Source: JAMXLO01 sp963812505 (lineage in GTDB: Bacteria > Pseudomonadota > Alphaproteobacteria > Acetobacterales > Acetobacteraceae). Taken from it: a DNA stretch of 64,000 bases. The notes below the pieces were generated by a model that was not told the origin of the DNA, searched no databases, and was given only the letters and a program-made list of their open reading frames with translations. Both the position numbers and the translations under genes were made by a program. Where the stretch lies: NCBI GenBank assembly GCA_963812505.1, contig CAWEVM010000012.1:57756-121755 (forward strand), read 5' to 3'. This document shows, in pieces, positions 33,795 through 43,028 of this stretch. Every line of letters begins with the position of its first letter. The first letter of the stretch is position 1.

Positions 33795-35803
33795 CAGAAT
33801 GTTGCCTGGATCGCTGCGAACACGCGCCGGTCGACTGTGCCGATCGATGTCTGCCTCTGGTTGCTCATGGTGATACCGTGCCCGACCACCGAAAAGGTCA
33901 CGTTCGGGGTCATACGGTAAGCAACACGCGCATCCAGTGTCAGGTAGTTGTCGATGCGGACCGCCGTGAAGGTTGCGTCGGGTGCGGCAACGAGGCCGTC
34001 GAAGGTCGACTGGTAGCGTGCCGCCGCGTCGATCTCCCATTTTCCGTTCGACCAGCCTCCTCCGATGTCGACGACCTGCCGCGGCGTCGTGTGGGCGAAG
34101 TCCACACCGGTCTGCGTGGTTGGCTGATCGGGCAGGAAGTGATCCTGCACCAGGCGAGGGGAATAGCCGACGCTCCAGTGCCATCCGCCAGGAAGCGTGC
34201 CCTTGGCTGACAGCTCGATGCCGAATTCTGCGGAATTGCCGACATTGCCTGACGTATTGAGCAGAGTCCCGGAGGGCAGCGGTAGCAGGATCCCCGACGT
34301 CACGGTCTGCAGGTTGTCCGACGTCTGATAGAACACCGCGGCTCGCGTGATAGCGTTGAGCGCCTGCAGGCGATGGTCCCAATCCACCTCGTAGTTCGTG
34401 ACGATGGTCGGCTCAATCATCGGCGAGCCGGTATAGACCAGCCCCGGCACCGCGAACTGCAGGCCACCGAAATCGAGCAGGCTTGGCAACTGCACGCCGC
34501 GCGCCGACGTAAGCCGAAGCGTGTCGCCTTCCGCCGGATGATAGACCAGGCCAATGTTGTAGCTGGGCTCGGTGATCTGACGATCCCACTGCGAGTTGTC
34601 GAGCGGGATCTCTGGCGCCAGCGCCCCTGTGCGGCCCAGCCACAGCACGTCTACTCGCGCCGCCTCGGTCAGCGACAGCTCCGGCAGGATCTGCCATTGC
34701 CACATGCCGCTGGCCGACGCGATGTCGTAGCCGACGGTCGCCCCGCCCAACGGCGACGTATTGATCCGGCTGTGCTGGTATTCGACAGCGATCCGGAACG
34801 TATGGTCCGCCCCCAGCTTGAACACGTCCTGAAGCTGCGCGACGGTCTTCTGGTTGTTGAACGTGACGTTGGTCAGCCCGAGCAATTGACTGCCGAACTG
34901 CGCTAACTCGTGCAGGAAGTTGGTATACGCGACAGCCTCCACCAGACCGATCGGGGTATTCGCACTGTAGCGGCCCTTGATCGAGCTGATGTCGTAATCG
35001 TTGGAGATCGGCAGCCAAACCGCGACCGCTTCCATATGACTGAGCCCGGAATGAGTTGCTTCCAGCTCGAACACCTGATCTTCGTCGATGCGAAGCTGCA
35101 GATCGGCCGAGACGGAACCCTGCCCCATTTGCTGGCGCTGGCCAGCTTGCCGCGCAAATGTCTGAAGCTCTGAGAATTCATCGGCGCGATAGGCGCCGGC
35201 GGAGACACGCAAGCCGCCAGCATCGCCAAGTTTGGCGGTGCCGACTACCGATGCCTGGGCGAGCCCCTGGGTACCGCCGTTGACGGACGCTGTATTGATC
35301 GTGTCGTACAGCGGATTGTAGGTGATGATGTTGATGACGCCGGCGGCGGCGTTGAAACCGAACAGGGCGGTGTTAGGCCCTTTGACGACCTCGATCTGGC
35401 GGATCTCGGCCATCTGGACCGGGATCGCGTCCCATTGCGTGCGGCCCCAGTCATCGAGATAGACCTGCCTGCCGTTGACCAGAACCAGCAGGCGCGGCGA
35501 ATACGGCGTGTCGTAGCCGCGGATGCTGACATCTGCCGAACTCACGCCCCAGCGCAGCACGTCCACGCCGACCACGTGGGCCAGCGCGTCCGGAATGTTG
35601 GTGGCACCCGAGCGGCGGATCATCTCGGCGGTGATGATCTCCATATCGGCCGGCACGTCGGACGGGCGCTGCGGCGTGCCGTTGGCGCTTGTGGTCACCG
35701 GCTCGCCGAACAATTCCTCGAACGCACCGTAGTCGATGCTTTGCGCCGCCACCGGGCCGGCGGCGGTCATGCCGAGCAGGGCGGTGATGGCCCCACGCCT
35801 CAT
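33794..35803 (-). CDS. TonB-dependent outer-membrane receptor
   Basis: 669 residues: short signal peptide (ITALLGMTAAGPVAAQ), a plug domain (about 45-155) with ITAEMIRRSGATNIPDAL, DVSIRGYDTPYSPRLLVLVN and IEVVKGPNTALFGFNAAAGVINI, then a beta-barrel ending in an aromatic residue (AAIQATF), as required for outer-membrane insertion. Its start overlaps the YfiR-like stop (ATGA) and its stop overlaps the c-di-GMP enzyme start. No siderophore or cobalamin genes lie nearby, so it may be a ligand sensor feeding the c-di-GMP protein rather than a simple importer. That function is inference. Confidence 0.93.
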   Translation of the reverse strand: MRRGAITALLGMTAAGPVAAQSIDYGAFEELFGEPVTTSANGTPQRPSDVPADMEIITAEMIRRSGATNIPDALAHVVGVDVLRWGVSSADVSIRGYDTPYSPRLLVLVNGRQVYLDDWGRTQWDAIPVQMAEIRQIEVVKGPNTALFGFNAAAGVINIITYNPLYDTINTASVNGGTQGLAQASVVGTAKLGDAGGLRVSAGAYRADEFSELQTFARQAGQRQQMGQGSVSADLQLRIDEDQVFELEATHSGLSHMEAVAVWLPISNDYDISSIKGRYSANTPIGLVEAVAYTNFLHELAQFGSQLLGLTNVTFNNQKTVAQLQDVFKLGADHTFRIAVEYQHSRINTSPLGGATVGYDIASASGMWQWQILPELSLTEAARVDVLWLGRTGALAPEIPLDNSQWDRQITEPSYNIGLVYHPAEGDTLRLTSARGVQLPSLLDFGGLQFAVPGLVYTGSPMIEPTIVTNYEVDWDHRLQALNAITRAAVFYQTSDNLQTVTSGILLPLPSGTLLNTSGNVGNSAEFGIELSAKGTLPGGWHWSVGYSPRLVQDHFLPDQPTTQTGVDFAHTTPRQVVDIGGGWSNGKWEIDAAARYQSTFDGLVAAPDATFTAVRIDNYLTLDARVAYRMTPNVTFSVVGHGITMSNQRQTSIGTVDRRVFAAIQATF

Positions 35804-36363
35804 AGCTCGCGCACCAGCATGCGGAACGCTTGGGTGAAGTGGACACCGGCACTGTTGGCTGCGTTGTGGTTGAGCACGATCTCGACGGTCGGCTGACTCG
35901 AGAAGGCCAAAATGCAGCGGGCGCTCTGCACGCAGTCCATTTCGGTGGAGATGGTGGGGATGTGCAGGCGCAGTGCGGCACTGGGGACCTGATCGGAGTA
36001 GGCGCCGAGTTCGCCGATGACAAAGATGCCGGCGATGCCCATTGCGTTCGCCAATTGTTCGATCGGGATCAGCCGTGCCTTCAGGGTCACCTTGCCGGCG
36101 GCAAGTGCGTCACCAATGACGGCCTTGAGACTTTGGGCCTTGCGTACGGAATCTGGGCTGTCCGGCGCGTAAGCAATGCCGATCTCCAGCGTGCCGCCGG
36201 TGCCGGCTTCGATGAAGCTCAGCGTTCGCGCTATGATCTGGCCGTCGCGCTGGGTGAACTGAGCGCGGCAGGGTTGCGGTATCAGGGCGAAGAGGCAAAC
36301 GGCGGCCGCACCGGCCAGACGGCGAAATGACAGAACGACGCCGTGCGGCGTCGGATCGCCCAT
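35800..36363 (-). CDS. YfiR-like (DUF4154) periplasmic protein
   Basis: 187 residues with a signal peptide (LAGAAAVCLFALIPQPCRA). The mature domain has TLEIGIAYAPDSPDSVRKAQSLKA-type start, FVIGELGAY, and a C-terminal section DCVQSARCILAF, VEIVLNHNAANSAGVHFTQAFRMLVREL, in shorter blocks, that fits YfiR/DUF4154. YfiR binds and represses the diguanylate cyclase YfiN in the periplasm. Two cysteines in EMDCVQSARC could form a redox switch. First gene of a three-gene overlapping unit; GTG at 36390 is an alternative start. Confidence 0.75.
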   Translation of the reverse strand: MGDPTPHGVVLSFRRLAGAAAVCLFALIPQPCRAQFTQRDGQIIARTLSFIEAGTGGTLEIGIAYAPDSPDSVRKAQSLKAVIGDALAAGKVTLKARLIPIEQLANAMGIAGIFVIGELGAYSDQVPSAALRLHIPTISTEMDCVQSARCILAFSSQPTVEIVLNHNAANSAGVHFTQAFRMLVREL

Positions 36364-36432
36364 CAATCTGCCGTGCCGTTGTGACCCCACGCGGAGAGGC
36401 TAGGCACGGCGGCTTTAGCGAAGGTTAATCGG

Positions 36433-37866
36433 CTACCTTACCGTCGCGACGCGAAGCGAATTGGTAGTGCCGGAATGGCCGAACGGCACGCCGGCGGCAA
36501 CCACGATTTCGTCGCCGTGCTGGGCGAAGCCTTCGGTCTGCGCGACCCGTGTTGCGCGAGTGACCGCCTCGGTCATCGAATGGGCATCGGCGGCAACCAT
36601 CGCATGCAGTCCCCAGACGACGGCCATCCGCCGAGCCGTCGCGATATTGGGCGTCAGGCCGATGATCGGCGCCTCGGGACGTTCGCGCGCGACACGCAGT
36701 GCCGTTGAGCCCGAAGCCGTATAGGCAACGACGGCCTTCGCCCCGATCGTATGACACACCTGTCGTGCAGCGGCGGCGATGGCGTCCGCGGTGACGTGCT
36801 CCGGCTCCGCACGGCTCGCCTCGATCATTGCCCGCCAGCCGGGATCCTGCTCCACGCGCGCGACGATACGGTCCATCATGTTGACCGCCTCGTAGGGATA
36901 CTGGCCGGCCGCTGTCTCCCCTGACAGCATCACCGCATCCGCGCCGTCGAACACCGCCGTCGCGACATCCGAGGCCTCGGCGCGAGTCGGCGCCGGCGCG
37001 CTGATCATGCTCTCCAGCATCTGTGTCGCCACCACGACGGGCTTGCCCAACTGACGCGCCAATCGCACGATTCGCTTCTGCGCCAGCGGCACTTCCTCGG
37101 GCGGCAGTTCCACACCGAGGTCGCCGCGCGCGACCATGACGGCGTCGGTGAGCTGCATGATGGCGTCGAGGTTGTCGAGCGCCTGAGGCTTCTCCAGCTT
37201 CACCATCACCCAGGCACGACCGCGGATCAGTTCCTTCGCCTCGGCCACGTCCTCCGGTCGCTGCACGAAGGACAGGCCGATGAAGTTGGCGCCATGCTCC
37301 AGCGCGAACTCTAGATCGTCGCGGTCCTTGGCGGTCAGCGCCGGGATCGGCAGCACGATGTCGGGCACGTTGACGCCCTTGTGGTCGGACAGCGGTCCGC
37401 CGACGACGACCTCGGTTTCCAACGCGTCGCTGCGCTTGCGCGCAACACGCAGGCGAAGCTTGCCGTCGTCCAGCAGCAGCGAGCAGCCGATCGAGGCTGC
37501 CTCGATGATCTCCGGATGCGGCAGGTTGACGCGCGACGCACTCCCCGGCGTTGCGTTGAGATCGAGCTGGAATCGCTGGCCGGTCTGCAGGAACACGCGA
37601 CCGCCGGAAAAATTGCCGACGCGCAGCTTGGGGCCTTGCACATCGGCGAGGATGCCGATCGGCCGATCGAAGCGTGTCTCCAACTGGCGGATCATGGCGA
37701 AGCGCGCGGCGTGATCCTCATGGGTGCCATGGCTGAAGTTGAGCCGGAACACATCGGCGCCGGCCTGGAACAGCCGCGTCAGCACCTCCGGCGACGAGCT
37801 AGCGGGACCAAGCGTTGCGATGATCTTGGTGCGTCGCCGACGGCGCAATTTCGGTCTGGTGGCCAC
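36433..37866 (-). CDS. pyk: Pyruvate kinase
   Basis: 477 residues, normal bacterial length. TKIIATLGPASSSPEVL at the N-terminus, the catalytic lysine and metal-site stretch VMVKLEKPQALDNLDAIM, VMVARGDLGVELPPEEVP, and TQMLESMISAPAPTRAEASD are all intact. It converts phosphoenolpyruvate and ADP to pyruvate and ATP. It begins 10 bases after the glycerate 2-kinase stop, an arrangement like TtuD-TtuE, so it should serve growth on glycerate-yielding substrates. The basic start MATRPKLRRRRR is unusual but common in this group. Confidence 0.96.
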   Translation of the reverse strand: MATRPKLRRRRRTKIIATLGPASSSPEVLTRLFQAGADVFRLNFSHGTHEDHAARFAMIRQLETRFDRPIGILADVQGPKLRVGNFSGGRVFLQTGQRFQLDLNATPGSASRVNLPHPEIIEAASIGCSLLLDDGKLRLRVARKRSDALETEVVVGGPLSDHKGVNVPDIVLPIPALTAKDRDDLEFALEHGANFIGLSFVQRPEDVAEAKELIRGRAWVMVKLEKPQALDNLDAIMQLTDAVMVARGDLGVELPPEEVPLAQKRIVRLARQLGKPVVVATQMLESMISAPAPTRAEASDVATAVFDGADAVMLSGETAAGQYPYEAVNMMDRIVARVEQDPGWRAMIEASRAEPEHVTADAIAAAARQVCHTIGAKAVVAYTASGSTALRVARERPEAPIIGLTPNIATARRMAVVWGLHAMVAADAHSMTEAVTRATRVAQTEGFAQHGDEIVVAAGVPFGHSGTTNSLRVATVR

Positions 37867-37876
37867 CTTGCTTCCC

Positions 37877-39151
37877 TCAGGCGATCAGGACGGCGCGGAC
37901 ATCGTTGACGTTGGTCAGCGTAGGTCCGGTACGGATCGCGTCGCCGATCCTGTCGAACAGCGTATGGCTGTCATGGCCGGAGAGCATCGTGCGCGGATCG
38001 AGACCGGCCGCACGTGTGCGGGCCAGCGTGTCAGGGGCGATGATCGCGCCGGCGATGTCGTCCATGCCATCGATGCCGTCGGTGTCGCCGGCGATCGCCC
38101 AGACGTTCGCCGCCCCGCCCAATGCGACCGCAAGTGCCAGCAAAAATTCGGTGTTGCGGCCGCCGTGACCGGCTGACCTGTCGCCCAGCGTAACTGTTGT
38201 CTCGCCACCGGACAGCATCACGGCAGGTGGTGCGAGTGGCTGAGCGTGCGAGCGGATGCTATGGGCAATGCCTGCCAGGACATTGGCCATCTCGCGCGAT
38301 TCACCTTGCAGAGCGTCGCCCAACACCAACGGCGCGAGTTCCAGCGTGCGCGCGGTTTCGGCCATGTGCATGAGCGCCATCATCGGCGTGGCGATCAGAT
38401 GGAATTCGCTGTTGGGCAACTCGCCGGGGCCGGGTGTCTCGTCTGTCCCCTGCTCCAGGCGCGCGGCGACCGCCGGGGAGGGCTTGATGCCGTAGCGGGC
38501 GATGATCGCGCGCGAATCGTCGAATGTGCTCGGGTCCGGCACCGTGGGTCCCGAGGCGATCACCGCCGGATCGTCGCCGGGCACGTCGCTGATCGCCAGA
38601 GTCACGACGCGTGCCGGCCGCGCGGCGGCGGCGAGCCGGCCGCCCTTGATGGCAGAGAGGTGCTTGCGCACGCAGTTCATTTCCGAAATGTTCGCGCCTG
38701 ACGCGAGCAAGGCACGATTGATCGCCTGTTTGTCGGCGAGCGAAAGGCCGGCTGCCGGCGCCGCGCACAATGCCGATCCGCCGCCGGAGATCAGCGCGAG
38801 CACGAGATCCCCGGACCCAAGCCCGCGCACGCGCTCCAGCAGCCGACGTGCGCCTCGTTCGCTGTTGGCATCCGGCACGGGGTGAGAGGCCTCTATCACT
38901 TCGATGTGCCGAGTCGGCACGTTGTGGCCGTAGGGGGTGACGACGGTGCCTTCGAGCGCGACGTCGGGCCAGGCGTCTTCCACTGCGGCAGCCATCACGG
39001 CCGCCGACTTGCCGCAGCCCACGACGATGCAGCGTCCCCTGGGCTTTGGCGGCAAATGCGCGGCGAGTACCTTGCGCGGATCGGCTGCCGCGACGGCGGC
39101 ATCGAACAGCGTCCGCAGTGCGGCTCGGGCGCGCGTGTCGTCCCAGACCAT
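37877..39151 (-). CDS. Glycerate 2-kinase (MOFRL / TtuD-GckA family)
   Basis: 424 residues. Signatures: CIVVGCGKSAAVMAAAVED, DLVLALISGGGSALC, LLASGANISEMNCVRKHLSAIKGG in shorter blocks, TLAISDVPGDDP, and the MOFRL domain with VMLSGGETTVTLG and GGRNTEFLLALA. It phosphorylates D-glycerate to 2-phosphoglycerate with ATP, feeding enolase and the adjacent pyruvate kinase. The start is taken at MVWDDTRARAALRTLF, since the long open frame upstream covers the divergent DUF1244 gene. Co-transcribed with pyk. Confidence 0.94.
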   Translation of the reverse strand: MVWDDTRARAALRTLFDAAVAAADPRKVLAAHLPPKPRGRCIVVGCGKSAAVMAAAVEDAWPDVALEGTVVTPYGHNVPTRHIEVIEASHPVPDANSERGARRLLERVRGLGSGDLVLALISGGGSALCAAPAAGLSLADKQAINRALLASGANISEMNCVRKHLSAIKGGRLAAAARPARVVTLAISDVPGDDPAVIASGPTVPDPSTFDDSRAIIARYGIKPSPAVAARLEQGTDETPGPGELPNSEFHLIATPMMALMHMAETARTLELAPLVLGDALQGESREMANVLAGIAHSIRSHAQPLAPPAVMLSGGETTVTLGDRSAGHGGRNTEFLLALAVALGGAANVWAIAGDTDGIDGMDDIAGAIIAPDTLARTRAAGLDPRTMLSGHDSHTLFDRIGDAIRTGPTLTNVNDVRAVLIA

Positions 39152-39240
39152 CGGTCTCGATTTCCCTTCGACCGCCAGGGTCCGAGTATGGCGAAGCTCG
39201 CCCGGACGCGCCATGTTCTGGAAGGTAGAGGAGGCCAGCC

Positions 39241-39552
39241 ATGACCGCACAGCAATTCGATGAGAAGACCCGCACCGAGCTGGAGGCCGCTGCGTTCCGC
39301 CGCCTGGTGGAGCATCTGCGTGAGCGGACCGACGTGCAGAACATCGACATGATGAACCTCGCTGGGTTCTGCCGTAACTGCCTGAGCCGTTGGTATCGCG
39401 AGGCTGCCGAGACGCAGGGAGTGGCCCTTGCCGATCCCGATGCGCGCGAGATCGTCTACGGCATGCCGTACAAGGAGTGGCAGGCGAAGTACCAGAAGGA
39501 GGCCAGCGCCGAGCAGAAGGCCAACTTCGCGAAGGCCAATCCGAATCATTGA
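39241..39552 (+). CDS. DUF1244 family protein
   Basis: 103 residues, cytoplasmic. NIDMMNLAGFCRNCLSRWYREAA and YGMPYKEWQAKYQKEAS are the diagnostic DUF1244 blocks, with the conserved CRNC pair suggesting metal or redox use. Function is unknown; the family is nearly universal in alphaproteobacteria. It is divergent from the glycerate kinase gene and is followed by a DUF2312 gene. Confidence 0.9.
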   Translation: MTAQQFDEKTRTELEAAAFRRLVEHLRERTDVQNIDMMNLAGFCRNCLSRWYREAAETQGVALADPDAREIVYGMPYKEWQAKYQKEASAEQKANFAKANPNH

Positions 39553-39607
39553 CCGCGGCGTAGCTGACCGCTATCCCCGCGCGCCTTGCGGAATCGGAGG
39601 GGGAACG

Positions 39608-39877
39608 ATGGCGCTGCACGCGGTGGAGACGACTGACACCAAGACGGGCGGCATCGCGGCGGACCGCTTGCGCAGTATCGTGGACCGAATCGAGCGACTC
39701 GAGGAGGAGCGCAAGGCGCTGGGCGGCGATATTCGCGACATCTATGCCGAGGCGAAATCGGCTGGGTTCGATGTGAAGGTGCTGCGCCAGCTCATTCGCG
39801 TGCGTCGGCAGGAGGCTGCGGATGTTGAGGAACAAGAGTCGCTGCTCGATGTGTATCGGCGCGCGCTGGGGATGTGA
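39608..39877 (+). CDS. DUF2312 family protein
   Basis: 89 residues, helical. GGIAADRLRSIVDRIERLEEE, KALGGDIRDIYAEAKSAGFD and VLRQLIRVRRQE are typical DUF2312 (GapR-like) segments. The related Caulobacter GapR binds overtwisted, AT-rich DNA as a small dimer/tetramer, so a nucleoid role is likely. ATG 39608 is chosen with GGGGGAA upstream; earlier codons in this frame are out-of-frame DUF1244 sequence. Confidence 0.88.
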   Translation: MALHAVETTDTKTGGIAADRLRSIVDRIERLEEERKALGGDIRDIYAEAKSAGFDVKVLRQLIRVRRQEAADVEEQESLLDVYRRALGM

Positions 39878-39976
39878 TTCGACATTGCAACGGAGCGGCG
39901 GAGTTGCTATCTGATCAGGGCACCCTGTGGGTTCACCAAAAGGCTGGACCGCCGGGGCCGGTTAGGTAGGAACGCC

Positions 39977-40003
39977 GGCGGATGAAGAATATCTTCATCC
40001 GCC
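39977..40003. terminator. Perfect 12-bp hairpin between convergent genes
   Basis: GGCGGATGAAGA, loop ATA, TCTTCATCCGCC. Placed between the ends of the DUF2312 gene and the sugar-binding protein gene. Likely a bidirectional terminator or a small hairpin repeat; no long T tract. Confidence 0.5.
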
Positions 40004-40059
40004 ATCTACCGCATGAGCCGGGGAGTTTCGGTTCCTGCGGCACTGCCGAGTGGAACGCC

Positions 40060-41391
40060 TCAGGCGTAGATCTTCACCATCTCCTCGTGCGCCCACTTGA
40101 CGGCATCCTCCGGCGACGCGCCCTGGACCGCCTTGGCGTACATGTCGACGATGATGAATTTGCTGATGGCCTCCGCTGCGGCGCGCCCTGCGGGTCCCGC
40201 GTAGCCGGCGAAGTGTCCGCTCTCCGCCGCTGTGCGGAACGGTGCCATCACCGGGTCCACTTTCCATACCGGATCGTCTTCCCACATCTTCGTGGTGCCG
40301 GTTGAAAACCCCTGCTGGGACGTGAACCACTCGCCGTAGATCTCCTTGGTGTGGAACCAGCGCAGGAAGTCCTTCGCGGCCTTCTGGTTCTTGCTGTAGA
40401 TCGGCACGAGATTCGAGAACGGCACGTGGTAGCTGAACTGGCCGGCAGGGCCTTTTGGCAGCGGTGAGTGGAAGATGTCGTCCTTCAGCGGCTTGTCCGT
40501 CTCGGTCATGTACGTGTCGGCCTTGGCCTTGGCCAGCAGATAGATCGAGGCGCCGTTGCTGGTGGAACTGATCGTGTTGGCGAGAAACGCTCGGTTGTTG
40601 CCCGCGTCGTCCCACGACATGGCGCCCTCATCAAAGCATTCCTTCCAGAAGGCGACTGCGAACTTCACCAATTCGATGGTTTCCTTGCTGTTCAGTGCGA
40701 CTGTTTTGCCGTCGGATTCGACCTCTTTGCCGCCCCACGACCACAAATACGGATACCAGAACGCCGGGCCGTCGCCGAAGGCATGAGCGAGTGTCTGGCC
40801 GTAGGGATGGTTCCTGGGCTTCATCTGCTTGCCGATGGCGCGATACTGGTCCCAGGTCGTCGGAAATTTATCTGGCGTGATGCCGACTTCGGCGAACCAC
40901 GAGGTGCGGTTGGCGAACAGCACGCCGAGGATGGTGAATGGCATGGCGATCCAGCGCTTGCCGTTATTGTCGATGTCCCGCGCGGTCTGGAAAAACCCGC
41001 CCTGCGCCTTGCCGACTTCATCTGCGATGTCGCTCACATCGACCAGGCTGTCGGCATAGAGCTGTGCCCAGTTGCTGACCGCCATCATGATGTCGGGGCC
41101 GGTCCTTGATTGGATGGCCGCGCTTATCCGCGCCTGGACGCCGTCGCCGTTGATCGTCTCGACGCTGAGGTCGATGCCGAGTGCTTTCTTGCATTCATCC
41201 CTGATCTTGCCCTTGAGGAGCTGATCGGAGACAGGCACGAAATCGACGAATTTCAACCATTGTAAGGTGGTGCCCTGGGCAAAGGCGGGCGCGCGGCCCG
41301 AGGCCAGAATGCCTGCGAGGCCGCCGGTGCTTGCCGCCAATGCGCCGGCACCGGAAACACTGAGCAACCTGCGTCGACCGATACGCTGCAT
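40060..41391 (-). CDS. Sugar ABC transporter substrate-binding protein (intact paralogue)
   Basis: 443-residue extracellular binding protein, family 1. The N-terminus (MQRIGRRRLLSVSGAGALAA then ILASGRAPAFAQ) is a twin-arginine type signal. The mature part has LHW-like LQWLKFVDFVPVSD, AAIQSRTGPDIMMAVSNWAQ and FWYPYLWSWGGKEVE, shared with the broken paralogue upstream. ATG 41391 has a GGGAG site; the frame extends further upstream through a repeat. It is the last gene of a transporter cluster that reads leftward from 45924. Ligand probably a sugar or sugar alcohol; not determined. Confidence 0.9.
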   Translation of the reverse strand: MQRIGRRRLLSVSGAGALAASTGGLAGILASGRAPAFAQGTTLQWLKFVDFVPVSDQLLKGKIRDECKKALGIDLSVETINGDGVQARISAAIQSRTGPDIMMAVSNWAQLYADSLVDVSDIADEVGKAQGGFFQTARDIDNNGKRWIAMPFTILGVLFANRTSWFAEVGITPDKFPTTWDQYRAIGKQMKPRNHPYGQTLAHAFGDGPAFWYPYLWSWGGKEVESDGKTVALNSKETIELVKFAVAFWKECFDEGAMSWDDAGNNRAFLANTISSTSNGASIYLLAKAKADTYMTETDKPLKDDIFHSPLPKGPAGQFSYHVPFSNLVPIYSKNQKAAKDFLRWFHTKEIYGEWFTSQQGFSTGTTKMWEDDPVWKVDPVMAPFRTAAESGHFAGYAGPAGRAAAEAISKFIIVDMYAKAVQGASPEDAVKWAHEEMVKIYA

Positions 41392-41497
41392 CGTCGATCT
41401 CCCTGAGTTGTTTTCTGATTGGGGAGCCGGTCTGCGCCGAACTCCTTTACTCGGTGACTTGTGCACTCCATGCGAGTGACTCACTGGTTCTTCGAGC

Positions 41498-41580
41498 GTC
41501 ATGGCCGGCCTCCGTGCCAGCCATCCACGGCTTCCGCATCAGACAAAGTCGTCATGGCCGAGCCAAGCTCGGCCATGACG
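41498..41580. repeat. Two adjacent REP-like hairpins
   Basis: The first hairpin (41501-41525) pairs ATGGCCGGC with GCCAGCCAT, one mismatch. The second (41550-41580) is a perfect 13-bp stem CGTCATGGCCGAG/CTCGGCCATGACG with loop CCAAG. Both share the CGTCATGGCCG core, so they are likely two units of one palindromic intergenic repeat, lying between the two binding-protein genes. Confidence 0.6.
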
Positions 41581-41632
41581 AACGAGGGGCAAGCGCGCCA
41601 GTCGTCGCGGGTCTTTCTCATTGGGCCTGGTA

Positions 41633-42961
41633 TTACGCCGAGTAGATCTTCACCAACTCGTCATGTGCCGCTTTCACCGACGCCTCAGCCGGCATGCCCT
41701 GGATCGCCTTCGCGTACATGTCGACGATGATGTACTTGGTCTGTACCTCGGCGGCCCTCTGGCTGGGTTTTCCGGCATATCCGGTCAGCCGGCCGGTGAC
41801 AGGAACATTCTTGAACGGAGCCATCACGGGATCGAGGTTCCACACCGGGTGGTTCTCCCACATCTTCGTGGCACCGCATTGATAACCCTGCTGCGAGGTG
41901 AACCACTGATCGTAGATCGGCTTCGAGTGCATCCACGCCAGGAATTTCTTGGCCGCATCCTGATTCTTTGAATAGCCCATCAGCATATCCGTGAACGGCC
42001 CGGGCAGGTTGTACTGGCCGCCGGCGCCGCCTGGAATGCCGGCATGAAGGATGTCGTCCTTCATCGGCGTGCCCTTGTCGGTCACATAACTGTCGGGTTT
42101 CTTCTTGGCCTCGAGATATATCGAGGCCCCGTTGTTGGTGGCGCTGATGCTGCCCGACAGGAAGGCGCGGTTGTTGCTGGTGTCGTCCCAGGCGAGACCG
42201 CCTTCATCCATCGTCTCCTTCCACAGCGGGACCGCGAACTTGACGGACTCGATTGTCTCCTTGGTGTTGAGCACGACAGTCTTGCCGTCGGCCTCGACCT
42301 CCTTGCCACCCCATGACCAAAGATACGGATACCACCAACCTGGTGCATCGCCGAACGTGTGTCCGGCGGTCTGCCCGTAAGGATGGCCGGCGGCCTTCAG
42401 CTTCTTGCCGGCGGCGCGATAATCGTCCCAGTTGGCTGGGAACTTGTCGAATCCGGCTTCCGCCAGCCACGACTTGCGATAGGCGACGAGCCCGCCGCCG
42501 GCACACCAGGGGACACCGATCCAGTGATTGTCGTAGGTGCCCACGACGGTGCAGATATCATAATAGCCGCCGCCCTCCTTGCCGAGCTGCTCCGCAAGTT
42601 CGCTGACGTCGGCAAGACTCGTGGCGTAGAGCTGCGGCCAGTTGTTCAACCCCATGACGATGTCGGGACCGGTGCCGGATTAAATCGCGGCGGTGACGCG
42701 GGCCTGGATATCGTTGGCGTTGATGGTCTCGACGGTCAGCTTGATGCCGAGGTCCTTCTGGCACTGCTCGACGATCTTGCCCTTCAGCAGTACATCGGAG
42801 GCGGGCACGAAGTCCGCCCAGCGCAGCCAATGAACCGCCGCCGTTTGGCCGTAGGCGGGAGCGCGTCCGCTGGCCAGGATGCCAGCCAGCCCACCGGTTC
42901 CTGCCGCGAGTGCGCCGGCACCCGACAATTGGGTAAAGCGGCGGCGATTGATGCGGGTCAT
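41633..42961 (-). pseudogene. Sugar ABC substrate-binding protein paralogue with in-frame stop
   Basis: A second family 1 binding protein, homologous along its length to the intact gene downstream (Tat-type start MTRINRRRFTQLSGAGALAA, LHW-like VHWLRWADFVPASD). The frame is cut by TAA at 42680-42682 after AAI; the intact paralogue has AAIQSRTGPDI there with CAA for Gln. One C-to-T change thus explains the break: 93 codons before and about 342 after it stay in the same frame. No other lesion seen. It is recent decay, a sequencing error, or a translated stop; call depends on resequencing. Confidence 0.85.
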
Positions 42962-43028
42962 CGTTTCCTCCCATTATATCTCGCGCGGCGAAGCGCGATT
43001 TTTTCTAGGTGCGTCGGCTGGCGAAGAG

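Noticed and set aside
33797..34382. N-terminal 196 codons of the long GGDEF-EAL frame
   Set aside because: They are a shifted frame of the TonB receptor gene; the real start is the ATG that overlaps the receptor stop at 33794.
39152..39835. N-terminal extension of the glycerate kinase frame
   Set aside because: It covers the divergent DUF1244 and DUF2312 genes on the other strand and has no kinase sequence.
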